This document shows positions 46,056 through 55,368 of a stretch of 64,000 bases of DNA, piece after piece. How positions within the stretch are numbered: the stretch's first letter is position 1; the number at the start of each line of letters is the position of its first letter. The notes beneath the pieces are model-generated. The model did no database searches, was not told the origin of the DNA, and saw only the letters and a program-made list of their open reading frames with translations. The translations under genes and the position numbers were made by a program. This stretch comes from Calocera cornea HHB12733. Its lineage: Eukaryota; Basidiomycota; Dacrymycetes; Dacrymycetales; Dacrymycetaceae. Location: positions 62,001 to 126,000 of the forward strand of contig KV423917.1 of NCBI GenBank assembly GCA_001632435.1. Direction: 5' to 3'.

Positions 46056-46925
46056 AATCAGCGGCGCGCGCGGCCAGTGGAAGCGGTCGGCCCTCCTGTC
46101 AGCGCCAGGGGGCGCGGGGGATCGGGAACGATGTCCTTGATGTTGATGTTGATGTGCGACGGGATGGGGGACGGTGCGGCGGAGAGCGGGTCAGGACCGA
46201 GCGCCTTTGTCCGATTAGGGCGGCGCGGGGGCACGTTATTTCGAAACCGGGATCGGGGACCGGAGAGCGCTGTCGCAGAATAGGAATACCAGGAAGGCAG
46301 CAGCAGCAGGAACACGGACACGGACACGGTTGGTTGATACAGGGCAGGGCAGGCCAGGGCAGGGCGGGCCAGCGGGAGATCAGGGTTGGTTGCCACGGCT
46401 GGATGATCAGCGGTGTGCGGCACGGGACGGCCGGCCGGCCACCGCTGGGACTGACTGGGACGATGGCCTGGCGACACCGGGCGCTGCACGTGGGACGGGC
46501 CATTGTCCATTGTGGATGAGGGTGAGGGTGAGGGGGAGGAAATGGCGCAAAGTCCGAACGGCCGCTGTGTCGCTCTGGCAACGGCGGGGCTTTGTGCGTT
46601 TCCCTTTGCATGTGCATGTGCATCGGATTCGGGAGGCGGGTGTCTGATTTGAGATGTGTGTACGGCAGTGGCCGCCTTGGCACGGGCACGGGCATGGATG
46701 TGGATCAGGAGTCACAGGCCGTGCGGTGCGCCTGCGTCCGCTTCCGGGGTTCGCAAGGCCATCCCATCCCGGGCCATTCTCGTCGACGGACGCCGGACGC
46801 ACGATGTCCCGAAGCGGGGACGTGTCCCAATCCGCGCGCCCTCTTCCTGACTGCTGAATGGAGTGGACTGGACTGGATGCGCTGCATGCATCCACCGGCA
46901 CCGGCACCGGCACTGCTGGCAGGGG

Positions 46926-46932
46926 GTATATC
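46926..46932 (+). promoter_or_regulatory. Possible TATA element of the alpha/beta hydrolase
   Basis: GGTATATCTA lies about 90 bp upstream of the ATG at 47019, in GC-rich surroundings. Confidence 0.4.
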
Positions 46933-47018
46933 TACCTGGCCTGCCCCCCGCAGCGCTGGCTATCTCACCACCTCACTCACTCGCTCCCCCCCGACCCCGC
47001 TCCCGACGCTGAGCCGAC

Positions 47019-48182
47019 GTGCCCGACCTGGCCTGCCTACCCGTCTACGCCTACTTGCGCTCCCTCTTCAACCTGCCCCCCTCGGACACCGACAGTGAGC
47101 ACAAGCACCACATCACCACCACCACCACCGTCCCCAGCACCGTCCCCGCCCCCGCCCCCTCAAGCTCAGCAACAATGTCCCCCAGCACCAGCACAAAGTC
47201 CGCCGCCCGCTACCCGCTCACAGCCAAGCTGCTCACCTCCGCAGACGGCACACCCATCTACGCCGAGGCCGTCGGCGACCCCTCAAAGCCCAGCATCGTC
47301 TTCGTCCCCGGCCTCGCCCTGAGCGCAGTCGTCTTCGACCCCTTGTTCGACAACGCGCGCCTGCTGAGCAAGTACTACCTCGTACGCCCCTTCCCTTCCC
47401 TCCGCTCCTGCCTGCCAAAGTCCTCACCCCGCGGTGGCTGGTGAACAGGTCCGGTACGAGCCCCGCGGCCACGCGCGCTCGGGACAGCCCGAGGCGGAGG
47501 AGGCGTACGCGAGCGCGCGCTACGCAGACGACTTCACAGCCGTCGTGCGCGGCTTTGCCCTGCACAAGCCCATCTGGGCCGGCTGGTCCGTCGCTGGTCC
47601 GTCTGCCCCCCCCCGTCGTCGAACCTCAACGAGCCCTGGCTGACTGATGCTCCCCCAGGCGCAATCTCCACAGACATCGTCGCCGCCCTCGGCCCGCAGG
47701 CGCTCACCGCGCTCGTCTACATCTCCGGCGTGCCGAGCATGGTCGGCGCGGAGCCCATGCGCTCCCCGCTGCTCAACTCGTGCGTCGGCGGCCTCCTCTC
47801 CCCGGACGCGGCGGGGCAAGCCGCCGCCGCGCGCACCTTCGTCGACGCGTGCTTCGACCGGCCCGACGCCGTCTCCTACGCCATGCGCATGGCCATGCTC
47901 GGCTCGACGTTCACGCAGTCCGCCACAGCCCGCCTCCGCGTGCTCATGCGCCAGCAGGACCCCGCCCCGCTCTTCCGCGCCGCCCAGGCCGGCCTCCCCC
48001 TCCTCTTCGTCACAGGCGACAGGGACAAGGCCGTCGTCGCCCCCGAGGTCGTCAAGGTGCTCCGCGCAAACTTCAAGCGCCTCATGCTGCGCGAGGTCAA
48101 GGGCGCGGGCCACACATGCTTCGTAGAGGACACACACGCCTTCGTCGACGCCCTCGTCGAGTTTGCAGACATGGTCTGCTAG
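47019..48182 (+). CDS. Alpha/beta hydrolase fold protein
   Basis: Exons are 47019-47381, 47449-47596 and 47659-48182, giving 344 residues in closed phase. After a low-complexity Ser/Thr/Pro region (about 25-60), the fold is recognisable: PSIVFVPGLAL (oxyanion loop), YEPRGHARSG, the nucleophile elbow IWAGWSVAGA (Ser about 167), LLFVTGDRDKAV with the acid Asp, and VKGAGHTCFVED with the catalytic His. The elbow reads GWSVA and not GxSxG, a variation known in the superfamily. The substrate cannot be inferred; esterase, epoxide hydrolase or haloperoxidase-like roles are all possible. A shorter start at 47175 (MSPSTSTK) would skip the first 52 residues. The protein has no clear signal peptide. Confidence 0.85.
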
Positions 48183-49734
48183 GCCTCCTAACCGACCCTC
48201 TCGCACCACCCCGCCCTCCGCATCTTCCCGACTCACCCTTGTCCCCTCAGCCTCAGCCTCAGCCTCAACCGCTCTCCCCATCCTCCAGATTGTACGCTCC
48301 GCCGCCAGCCCCAAAAAACAAGAGGCTCTAATATGGTCTTTGCGCGCTCCCTCGCTCTAGAACCGCACGCTCCCCCCCTTCCCCTGCTACAGCCCAGTGC
48401 ACATGCGTGTGCGCCACTGTCTGCTGTTTCTGTATATACACACATACGCACGCGGCTGTTTGGTCGTAATGAATCAACGGTTAAGTAAGGCACAGTACCA
48501 ACCTCAGGCTTGCGAGCGTTGCGCTGCCGGGCGGCCGGGCGGCCGGGCGGGTCGGAGAGTGGGGGGGGAGGAACAACGCGTTGAGGCTGACACCAGGCCA
48601 TGCCCGGCCTACCGACTGACCACCCGTCCACTCCGAGGGTAACCGGATATTGAGTAATGCAGTGTAACGGCCGACCCAACGGCCGACCCAACCGCCGACC
48701 CAACGACGAACGATTAACGACGAACGACGAACGCGAACGACGAACGACGAACGCGAACGACGAACGCCTCTCAGCACGTACCCCTCTCCTCTCAGTTCCC
48801 GACCCCCGACCCCCGACCCCCAACCTCGAACGAGCGCCGAGCGCCGAGCTCCGAGCGACGCTAGATAGATAGATAGGGCCACTCTGCGTTCTAAGTCCTC
48901 ATAATGTCCGCCCGTCCACGCTAGCGCAAGCTCGCGATGCCCACGCCGAAGCGGGTTCTTACTCCCGCGAACTTGAAATACTGCAGGAGGGTTCAATGGG
49001 CTTGGGCTTCTAGACCCTTCCTGCGTCCGACGGCTTCTCAGCACGAGGGTGCGGGCATGTGAGTCCGCTGCCAGGCCGCGGGCTCGGGAAGCTCTAGCGT
49101 GGGACCTTGGTGCTTCGGGCCATTGTGTCTCGGGGGACAGGGAGGGTCGGGTCAGCGAAGGGCCGAAGGCGGGGGAAGTCTCGGTTCTCGCGCTACTGTA
49201 GTCTGTTGCCGCGCCATTGTGGTTTCCTTCTTTGGGAGTCATACACTTCGCCTCCTGTCCTGTGAGCAGCCAGCGCATGAGGGAGCCAAGAGTGAGTGTC
49301 TGTTGTGTGTTGTGCGCAGGAGCGGGTGCGGACAGAAGGGGGTTCCACCAACAACGCATGTCATTCACTGCTCCCTGCGGACGCCTGTCCGCCTTTTCTA
49401 CATACTGTACACCGCCGGCCGGTGTCGTGTCCTAGTAATTGCTACTTGCGAGTTCTGAAGGGAAAAATGAAAAGGTTGACAACCGGACCAATAGCTGAGT
49501 AAAAACCGATCGGATGCGGGACCGAGGCCAAAAAAAGGTAGCGTATTAACGAATGCGAGGGAATATCCGTAGCCGTGCGAGTTGATAAACAGATACTGAG
49601 CGCGAGGGAACTGGGCAACTGGGGGCGGGGGCGAAGGGAGGTGATTATACTGTCACAAGGGGCGCTGCTGTCGGCGCTAAGGGGGGGTTTGCTGGGCCCA
49701 TCGACAGTCCAGCTAAGGGAGGAGGGGAGGGCGC
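48183..49734. other. Gene-free interval with CGAACGA and GGCGGCCG tracts
   Basis: About 1.55 kb between the hydrolase and the convergent membrane-protein gene. A GGGCGGCC run lies near 48530-48550, and tandem GGCCGACCCAAC then CGAACGA units fill 48668-48772. I found no frame with motifs or splice continuity. Confidence 0.6.
48668..48772. repeat. GGCCGACCCAAC and CGAACGA tandem tracts
   Basis: About four GGCCGACCCAAC-type 12-mers pass into about ten CGAACGA-type 7- to 8-mers. Confidence 0.85.
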
Positions 49735-50913
49735 TTATGCCTGCCAGTCACCCTCGAGCGAGAGGTCGGAGCCCTTCTTGCTCGAGTAGTCGTTCTCGTA
49801 CGACCGGTTGTCGAGCATGTCCCGGTGCGTCTCGATCTGGGTCAGGATGTGCGGCGGCTCGGCCGGGCGGTTGTTGCGCGACTTGCGGCTGAAGCTGAAC
49901 ACCCCGGGCGCCTTCTTGCCGAACGCCGAGGCGAGCACGGTCTGGTCCTGGTCGCGCTGCTCGCGCTTGGTGGCGGAGCGGACAATGATGAGCATGGGGG
50001 AGATTGCCATGATCTGGGCGAGCATGCCGTAGAGCGCCCAGAGGACGTTGTTCTGGGTCTGCCAGAGACCGAGGAAGACGGCCTGGGTGAAGGCCATGAG
50101 CGCGCCGGACTCGACGACGACCTCGACGACGGAGACGTATTTCCGACTGTTGGACGAGGGCAGGCCCGCCAAGCTCGTGTGCATCAGCCAGTAGATCCGG
50201 AACGTGATCAGCGCGGTCGTCGTGACGTTGGTGATCAGGGACATGCTGAAGAGGGCACTGCCGCACTCCAGGATGAGCTCGAGGCCATTCATCTCCGGCA
50301 GCTCGAGCTGCGCCATCTTCACGAGCGCGATGGTGGCGGCGACGATGGAGCCCGTGATGGAAAGGAGCGAGGGGAGGACGATCCAGATCTTGCGATCCCA
50401 GATGAGGAAGCAGCGGTAAGCCTGAGAAGGGTGAGTGAGGAACAGGCGGCGAAACGGTGATCGCTTACGAGGAGGAGATCGGCGGCGGCGTTGACGCAGA
50501 TGAAGGAGCCCTCGCTGGCAAGCCATAACGGGGTGTTCTCCATCTCGAGGAACAGAGTGGAGCCGCCTGGCTGGCCGCCAAAGTCAATCTATCCCACGGC
50601 CGGATCAGGAAGGTGTTTCAACAAGTATTGTGCCGCACTCACAAAAGCGGACACGCATCGCTGTATGGCGATGCCGATGTGGATGGTGCAACCCACCCAC
50701 ATGAAGAGGGCGGAGCCGAGCATGATCCAATTGATGTTGGGTGTTGTTCGCCGGACGGTCAGTGCGTGGCACGCATGGGCGAGGAGGTTGCATAGCATGC
50801 CTGGGAGAGGTGAGTATGCGCGCGTATGCCACGGCCGATCTGCACCTACCATAGAGGATGGACTCGAGCAGCGAGCCGACGAGGTAGGCGCGGGGTAGAT
50901 CAACTCCAGACAT
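49735..50913 (-). CDS. Seven-helix membrane protein, basidiomycete type
   Basis: Exons are 50913-50850, 50800-50643, 50588-50469 and 50421-49735, giving 342 residues in closed phase. About seven hydrophobic helices are visible, with the YRCFLIWDRKIWIVLPSLLS segment after helix 3, which is typical of a large family of basidiomycete seven-helix proteins (DUF6533/6534-like). The C-terminal tail of about 90 residues is hydrophilic, with basic and Ser-rich parts. The function of the family is unknown; receptor-like roles have been proposed. The ATG lies right after GGAGTTGATC on the reading strand, and the next in-frame ATG would lose helix 1. Confidence 0.85.
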
Positions 50914-52773
50914 GTTGAGTATGGGCAGCGCAGGGGATAGAGCGGCGGCGGGAGGGGGGGATGGGGGGCAGAAGCAGCACGAGGCGTAGGCGAGGCGGGG
51001 GATTGTGCATTTCCAAGGCCACAAACGGGTGGCATATAAGTAGACCGGGGCCGGAAGCACGGGGCGAGGGCGTGACGGCGCAATGTCGCACAATGTTGAG
51101 ACGGGATGCTTCCCTTGGAAAGGAATGGAACGGGCGATCAGGCACTCGCTAGTCTCTTACACGACGACGGGCGAGCCCAGACACAGCGCCGATGGCAACG
51201 CCAGGGGATCGGGGGAGGGCTGAAAGCGGGCAAGTGGGTTCTCGCAGTGCGGAAGCTGGGCCCGCAGAGGAACGGAACGCCATTCAAACGATACCAATTG
51301 CGGGCAGCGTGTCGGCGGAGGGTTTGCGATTGCGAGTGCACAAAGGCGCGAAACCCTTGGTAGAATAGCAACGGCCATGTCGGGGGGGCAGGGAGTGAGT
51401 ATGGTACGAGGGCGTGCGGGGATGACGAGGCGAGGAGGGAGGAGGAGGAGGAGGGGGAGAGAAGAGACGAGCACGTGCCGGTCTGGTCCCGGCGAGTCTA
51501 TCAGGCGCACCCTGAGCGCGGCAGCCGCTTCTGTGCCATTGTCCCCCTCCAGCGCGCAATGTACACAATGGCCGCTTCCTACGACAATGGACATGCCTCC
51601 GCCCATCGGAGGCCTCGTCCAACCCCGAGCATGCCAGCGACGCCCGCGACGGCGCGCCCATTCCAGCGGCTCGGCCCGGTGCGGCTCGCATCGTTGCACA
51701 ACATGCCCTTGTAGGGAAACAACGCGGGGCGCCCACCCTCCCTTCGTCATTGTCCATTGCTCCACGAGCTTGGACCGCAGGAACCGGCATGCCATATCGG
51801 GAGAAAGATCATCGCGCCCCACCCTCCTTTCGGACACGCAGCAACACCGCGGCGTAGGTGCACGGGCGACGGCGGACGGTTATAAACCCCGGGGTGCGTT
51901 CTTGACAGCCGCCTGTCTGTTCTCTCCTTCTCCGTATCAGAGAACCATTTGGATTGCAAGTTCTTCATTGTAGACAGCAACAGCAGGTGGACAGGTCGGT
52001 TTGTTGAACATTCGACTCACGCGTTGGGTTGGGAATCGTACAGTCCCTACAATCCCTGCAGAGCGCCGGCTTGCCTGCATCTGTCTGTCTCTCCGTGTTC
52101 ACACCCGCTCAGAGGAGGAACACTTCCTCTTTGCCACCTTCCAACGTCACAGCTTGGCAACGACCAAGTGAACCTCCTGCCCAGACTGACAATCACGAAG
52201 AACACGAACGGGAATGCGCCCGTGTCCTCCCGACCGATCCACACTCCACACTCCACACTCCACACTCCAAGCTCGACAATTCATTCGCCTGACTCCATGC
52301 ACGGTCCGTTTCACTAGACGCCACATCCCGAGCGAGCATCCTAAGAGCGTCGCCAGCTCGGTAGAATGCGCTGGCGGGCGGTGCTGAACTAGAAGCGTCG
52401 CCGCAACCGGGTTCGGGAAGCGTTTTCCCTGCCGTTGCGGTGCCCGGGCCCGAGCGCCTCGCGCGGCTGCGCCCTTACGCACTGCACTCACCGCCCGCTG
52501 CTCCTACTACAGTATACTGTACTCACTCCAAGGCCCATACGCACTCGCTGGCCTACATGCGTATTGTACCTCACCAATGCTAACCCCCGCCGGTACCCTC
52601 AACTCGGTGCTGGTGCTAAGTCCCACCCCTCGCTCACGTATGCGCTGAGTGCGCGCTGAGACCATGGTGACGCGCCTTTCCTGGTCGGAGGGGAGTCAGT
52701 ATAACATCTGCGGTGGGAGTGTAAGGATGGGACAACGACAACGACACTGTTTCCGAGCCCGAAACCGAAGCCG
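50914..52773. other. Gene-free interval
   Basis: About 1.9 kb between divergent genes, the seven-helix protein (-) and the next frame (+). Long overlapping frames occur near 51160-51840 on both strands but lack motifs and codon consistency. A CACACTCCA tandem tract lies near 52240-52268. I see no firm gene. Confidence 0.5.
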
Positions 52774-53478
52774 ATGGTCCGCCAGTCCTCGCGCAAGTCG
52801 CCGAGCAGCAGCTCCAGCTCCTCTCCAACGGACCGACGCCGCCGCCTGCCCAAATCCAAATCCGCACTCGCCTCCCACGCCAGCCCTCCCGCGCGCAAAG
52901 CCCGCCCCGACCCCCAAGCGCCCAAATGGATGCACACCGCGCTCTGTGCCGCCTCCCTCCGCTTCACCCCCGCCGAGCGGGCGCACGCGCTCGCCATCCT
53001 GCACATCGCGCTTGACTGGACGCGCGCTTCGTCCGCGCGGGGGTGGATGCGGCTGGGAGAGGCGGAGCTGCCGGGGTATGTGGTGCGCCGGCTGTACCGG
53101 GCGCTGGTCCGGCCTCAGCTGGGCGAGGAGGGGTCGAGTGAGGTTGAGGGCGATTGCGGGCTCTGCGGCGATAGGGAGACGCTGGACGCACGGACGATGC
53201 GCCGCGAGCTGCCTACGCTCATCCGCTGGCTGCCCCTGCCGGACCTCGTCGACCTCGTCCAGCTCGTCGAGCACTTGCTGCCGCACCTGGCCGCGGTGCG
53301 GGAAGCGGCGGGAGAGGAGTACGAGCTGGATGTGGATGCGTGGCCGGAGGGCGTCGTCAGGCTCGTGTGGGGCGCGCTCGAGGGGGAGGTGAGGCGAAGG
53401 GTGAGGGACGAGTATGCCGCGCTGTTGCTTGCGGCGGAGGAACAGAGGGGCAGGTACGTGTTGCGGAGCAGGAGGTGA
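52774..53478 (+). CDS. Unknown protein, single exon
   Basis: An intronless frame of 234 residues. Residues 1-50 are Ser/Arg-rich and basic (possible nuclear localisation, TDRRRRLPKSKSA). The rest is alpha-helical in appearance, with an acidic centre, a LCGDRETLDARTMRRELPTL region and a basic C-terminus (RRRVRDEYAALLLAAEEQRG). No known domain was recognised. An upstream ATG at 52649 is in another frame. Strong third-position GC and the absence of stops in 700 bp support a real gene; a long non-coding GC-rich frame remains possible. Confidence 0.6.
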   Translation: MVRQSSRKSPSSSSSSSPTDRRRRLPKSKSALASHASPPARKARPDPQAPKWMHTALCAASLRFTPAERAHALAILHIALDWTRASSARGWMRLGEAELPGYVVRRLYRALVRPQLGEEGSSEVEGDCGLCGDRETLDARTMRRELPTLIRWLPLPDLVDLVQLVEHLLPHLAAVREAAGEEYELDVDAWPEGVVRLVWGALEGEVRRRVRDEYAALLLAAEEQRGRYVLRSRR

Positions 53479-53797
53479 CGCGCAGACGAATGACAATGTG
53501 ATGACTGGGTCAATATTAATAGCTGATATTGTACAAACCGTTGTAGAGACCAGAGGCAGCCTGTTGTTATACCACAAGGCGGGAGCAAAAGGAGACCGCC
53601 CACTATGACTGTTGAGGTCGGAGACCTTCCTGCTCGAGTATCCGGTCCTTTTCGACTCGCAGCTGAAGCTGAACACGGAGGCCGCCTACTCGCCCATAAG
53701 CGAAGCAGTCCCGCACTTTGATTATAGGAGCTGATGGTTTACTAGGGCCAATGAGCCAACCCCATCAGCTGGGACAACGGGCAAAAAAAAGAAGATG

Positions 53798-53892
53798 TGA
53801 CACCTTTGAGGCTCGAACTCAAGACCTTCTGTGCGCCAGCATACTTATGTAGACTGTTAGACAGATGCGCTAGCCAACTGCGCCAAGGTGCC
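53798..53892 (-). tRNA. tRNA-Val (anticodon AAC) with an intron
   Basis: On the minus strand the 5' end GGCACCT pairs with AGGTGTC before the discriminator A. The D arm is GCGC/GCGC around AGTTGGCTA, the T arm TTGAG/CTCAA around TTCGAGC. The anticodon stem TCTGT/ACAGA encloses CTAACA, giving anticodon AAC at positions 34-36, then an intron of about 21 nt (GTCTACATAAG...CTGGCG) after position 37. The variable loop is AGGTC. CCA is not encoded. The 5' end lies about 100 bp from the edge of the duplication arm at 53990. Confidence 0.88.
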
Positions 53893-53989
53893 ATTGAGTG
53901 GTACACTCATATTTGTATATATCACTGGCTGCTGTTGTTTGTGAGGTGATGTGAGTGTGTTGGACGCGAGGTGACCGCCGCGTCCCTTT
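53893..53989. other. Spacer between tRNA gene and duplication arm B
   Basis: About 100 bp directly upstream of the tRNA 5' end. No promoter element of a protein gene is seen. Confidence 0.4.
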
Positions 53990-54272
53990 GAGCGCGCGCC
54001 GACGCCTGCGACCACCCGCCGCACATAGGACCGATCGGCAACCTCAAGAACGCCTTAGAGCCGTTGACGGACATCATCCGGCCTCATTTCCGATTCAAGG
54101 CGCGTATACAGCCGGGCAGATGGCTCCCGCTGGACGACGGCACTGCGCTCGCCGGGTTGCAGCGTGTTTTCGCCCAGCACTCATCTTGTCGCAGAGGGAG
54201 CAAGACCGTGTTGACAGCGTACGTCGCCATGTTTCAACAGATACTACTATGAAGGAGTTTGAGGAGAAATAG
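53990..54272 (+). pseudogene. Decayed copy of the last exon of the BIRC6/UBE2O-like E2 gene
   Basis: Aligned to the last exon of the gene at 32400-35763, the peptide IGNLKNALEPLTDIIRPHFR and FKARIQPGRWLPLDDG match [20 protein letters not shown] and [10 protein letters not shown]. There is a stop before the IGNL stretch, an internal deletion after the DDG motif, and a stop (TGA) before the KEFEEK tail. No promoter or start is present and only the last exon was copied. It is a gene fragment, not a working E2; the active-site Cys lies in an exon that was not copied. Confidence 0.85.
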
Positions 54273-55310
54273 TAAATACGATCGTTTAGTCGGAGAGGTT
54301 GAGCTATGCTATACATAGTTTCTATTTTGTCATATTGGAATTCCCCACAGCGTTCCACGAACATGTGCAGCACACAAGCTGTGTTCCTTATTCGCACACC
54401 CCGTTCAATACAAATCCATTATTGCCATTGACGCCATAATATGTATAGCACAACATTCGTGGTGCCGCATCACGATACGAGGTTATGTAGTACGAAAGCG
54501 CGTTGCGGATACCCGAAGAGCGGCCCTAATCAAAAACCTGAGCAAAGTCTGGCCCGTGCGAACACCCTCGCGCAAAAGTCATTTCCTGGCGAGCGGGCCC
54601 GCGTCGTGCGCAAAGGAAACTGTCCTCAAGGGCGAGGGAGTGATCTACCAGCCCCCGCCAGTATCTCCGGAGTCAAATGCGCTCCCTGGGGTACTGAGCG
54701 GGGAAGCTTCCTGGACCTCGGGCGACCTTTTTGCTTACATCGCTGTTGGTATGACGGATTGTGGTACATGTCCGATATCACGTGGATATATTTGTTAGAA
54801 TTATGCTATTCACCTAAATGAAATCGTCTTGGTTGCAATGCAATATGTACTTCTATCTGCGCAGGTGTAATTTCGTGGTAAGTGGCGCATTGGCCACTCC
54901 CTGGCGCAGCCTGGACGGCCCTAATCAAAAACCTAAGCAAAATCTGGTCCGTACGAACACCCTCGCGCAAAAGTCATAGGGAGGCCGCGTCGTGAACAAG
55001 GATTAGTGTCCTCAAGGAAGTGGGATGCTCCCGAAACAGGCGCAAGAGCGGGACGAACCTTGCCGTCCCCCTTCTGAGCGTGCTCGACTGGGGGGTTCTC
55101 GCGACCTTGCAGGCATTTTTGCCACGATCCACAATACTGTCTTTGACGGCGCCGCCGGCTACACTCTACACATAACATATTCGATTGCCCCCTACCACAA
55201 CACATCGCGTTTCGTCTGCCTCCGTCTACCCTCAATATCTAAGCTCACACATAGCAATTTGATTCTTCACGCTGTATCCCAAACGAGCATACGCCTGATA
55301 ACGATAGTAT
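53990..55310 (-). repeat. Inverted segmental duplication, arm B
   Basis: The reverse complement of this segment matches 31390-32710 throughout. It carries the E2 exon fragment (53990-54272), the former 3' flank, and both internal direct repeats (about 54900-55030 and 54520-54640). Divergence includes many substitutions and several small indels. Confidence 0.85.
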
Positions 55311-55368
55311 TGATGCTGGCTATGTGCAGCGTCACCATTTCGAGAGACGTTGCAGATCACCAGAGCTA

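Larger units (their letters stand above)
45234..47018. other. Gene-free interval with many simple repeats
   Basis: About 1.8 kb without a convincing gene. It contains five separate simple-repeat tracts: GTGCC near 45600-45630, GTGCAA(GTCAA) near 45736-45790, AATGGAATGC near 45936-46055, GGCAG near 46338-46375 and CACGGG near 46676-46700. Long frames on both strands follow from these repeats. The upstream region of the alpha/beta hydrolase lies at the right end. Confidence 0.6.

Noticed and set aside
51157..51837. Overlapping frames of up to 226 residues between the seven-helix gene and the next gene
   Set aside because: Frames occur on both strands in the same bases, with no motif, no splice signals and no start context.
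53798..53892. tRNA-Met instead of tRNA-Val
   Set aside because: D, T and acceptor arms resemble elongator Met, but the loop reads CT-AAC-A, not CT-CAT-AA, and the stem pairs perfectly only with AAC as anticodon.
54064..54252. Short independent gene with FKARIQPGRWLPLDDG
   Set aside because: It is a broken copy of the last exon of the E2 gene at 32400-35763, without start exon or active-site region.
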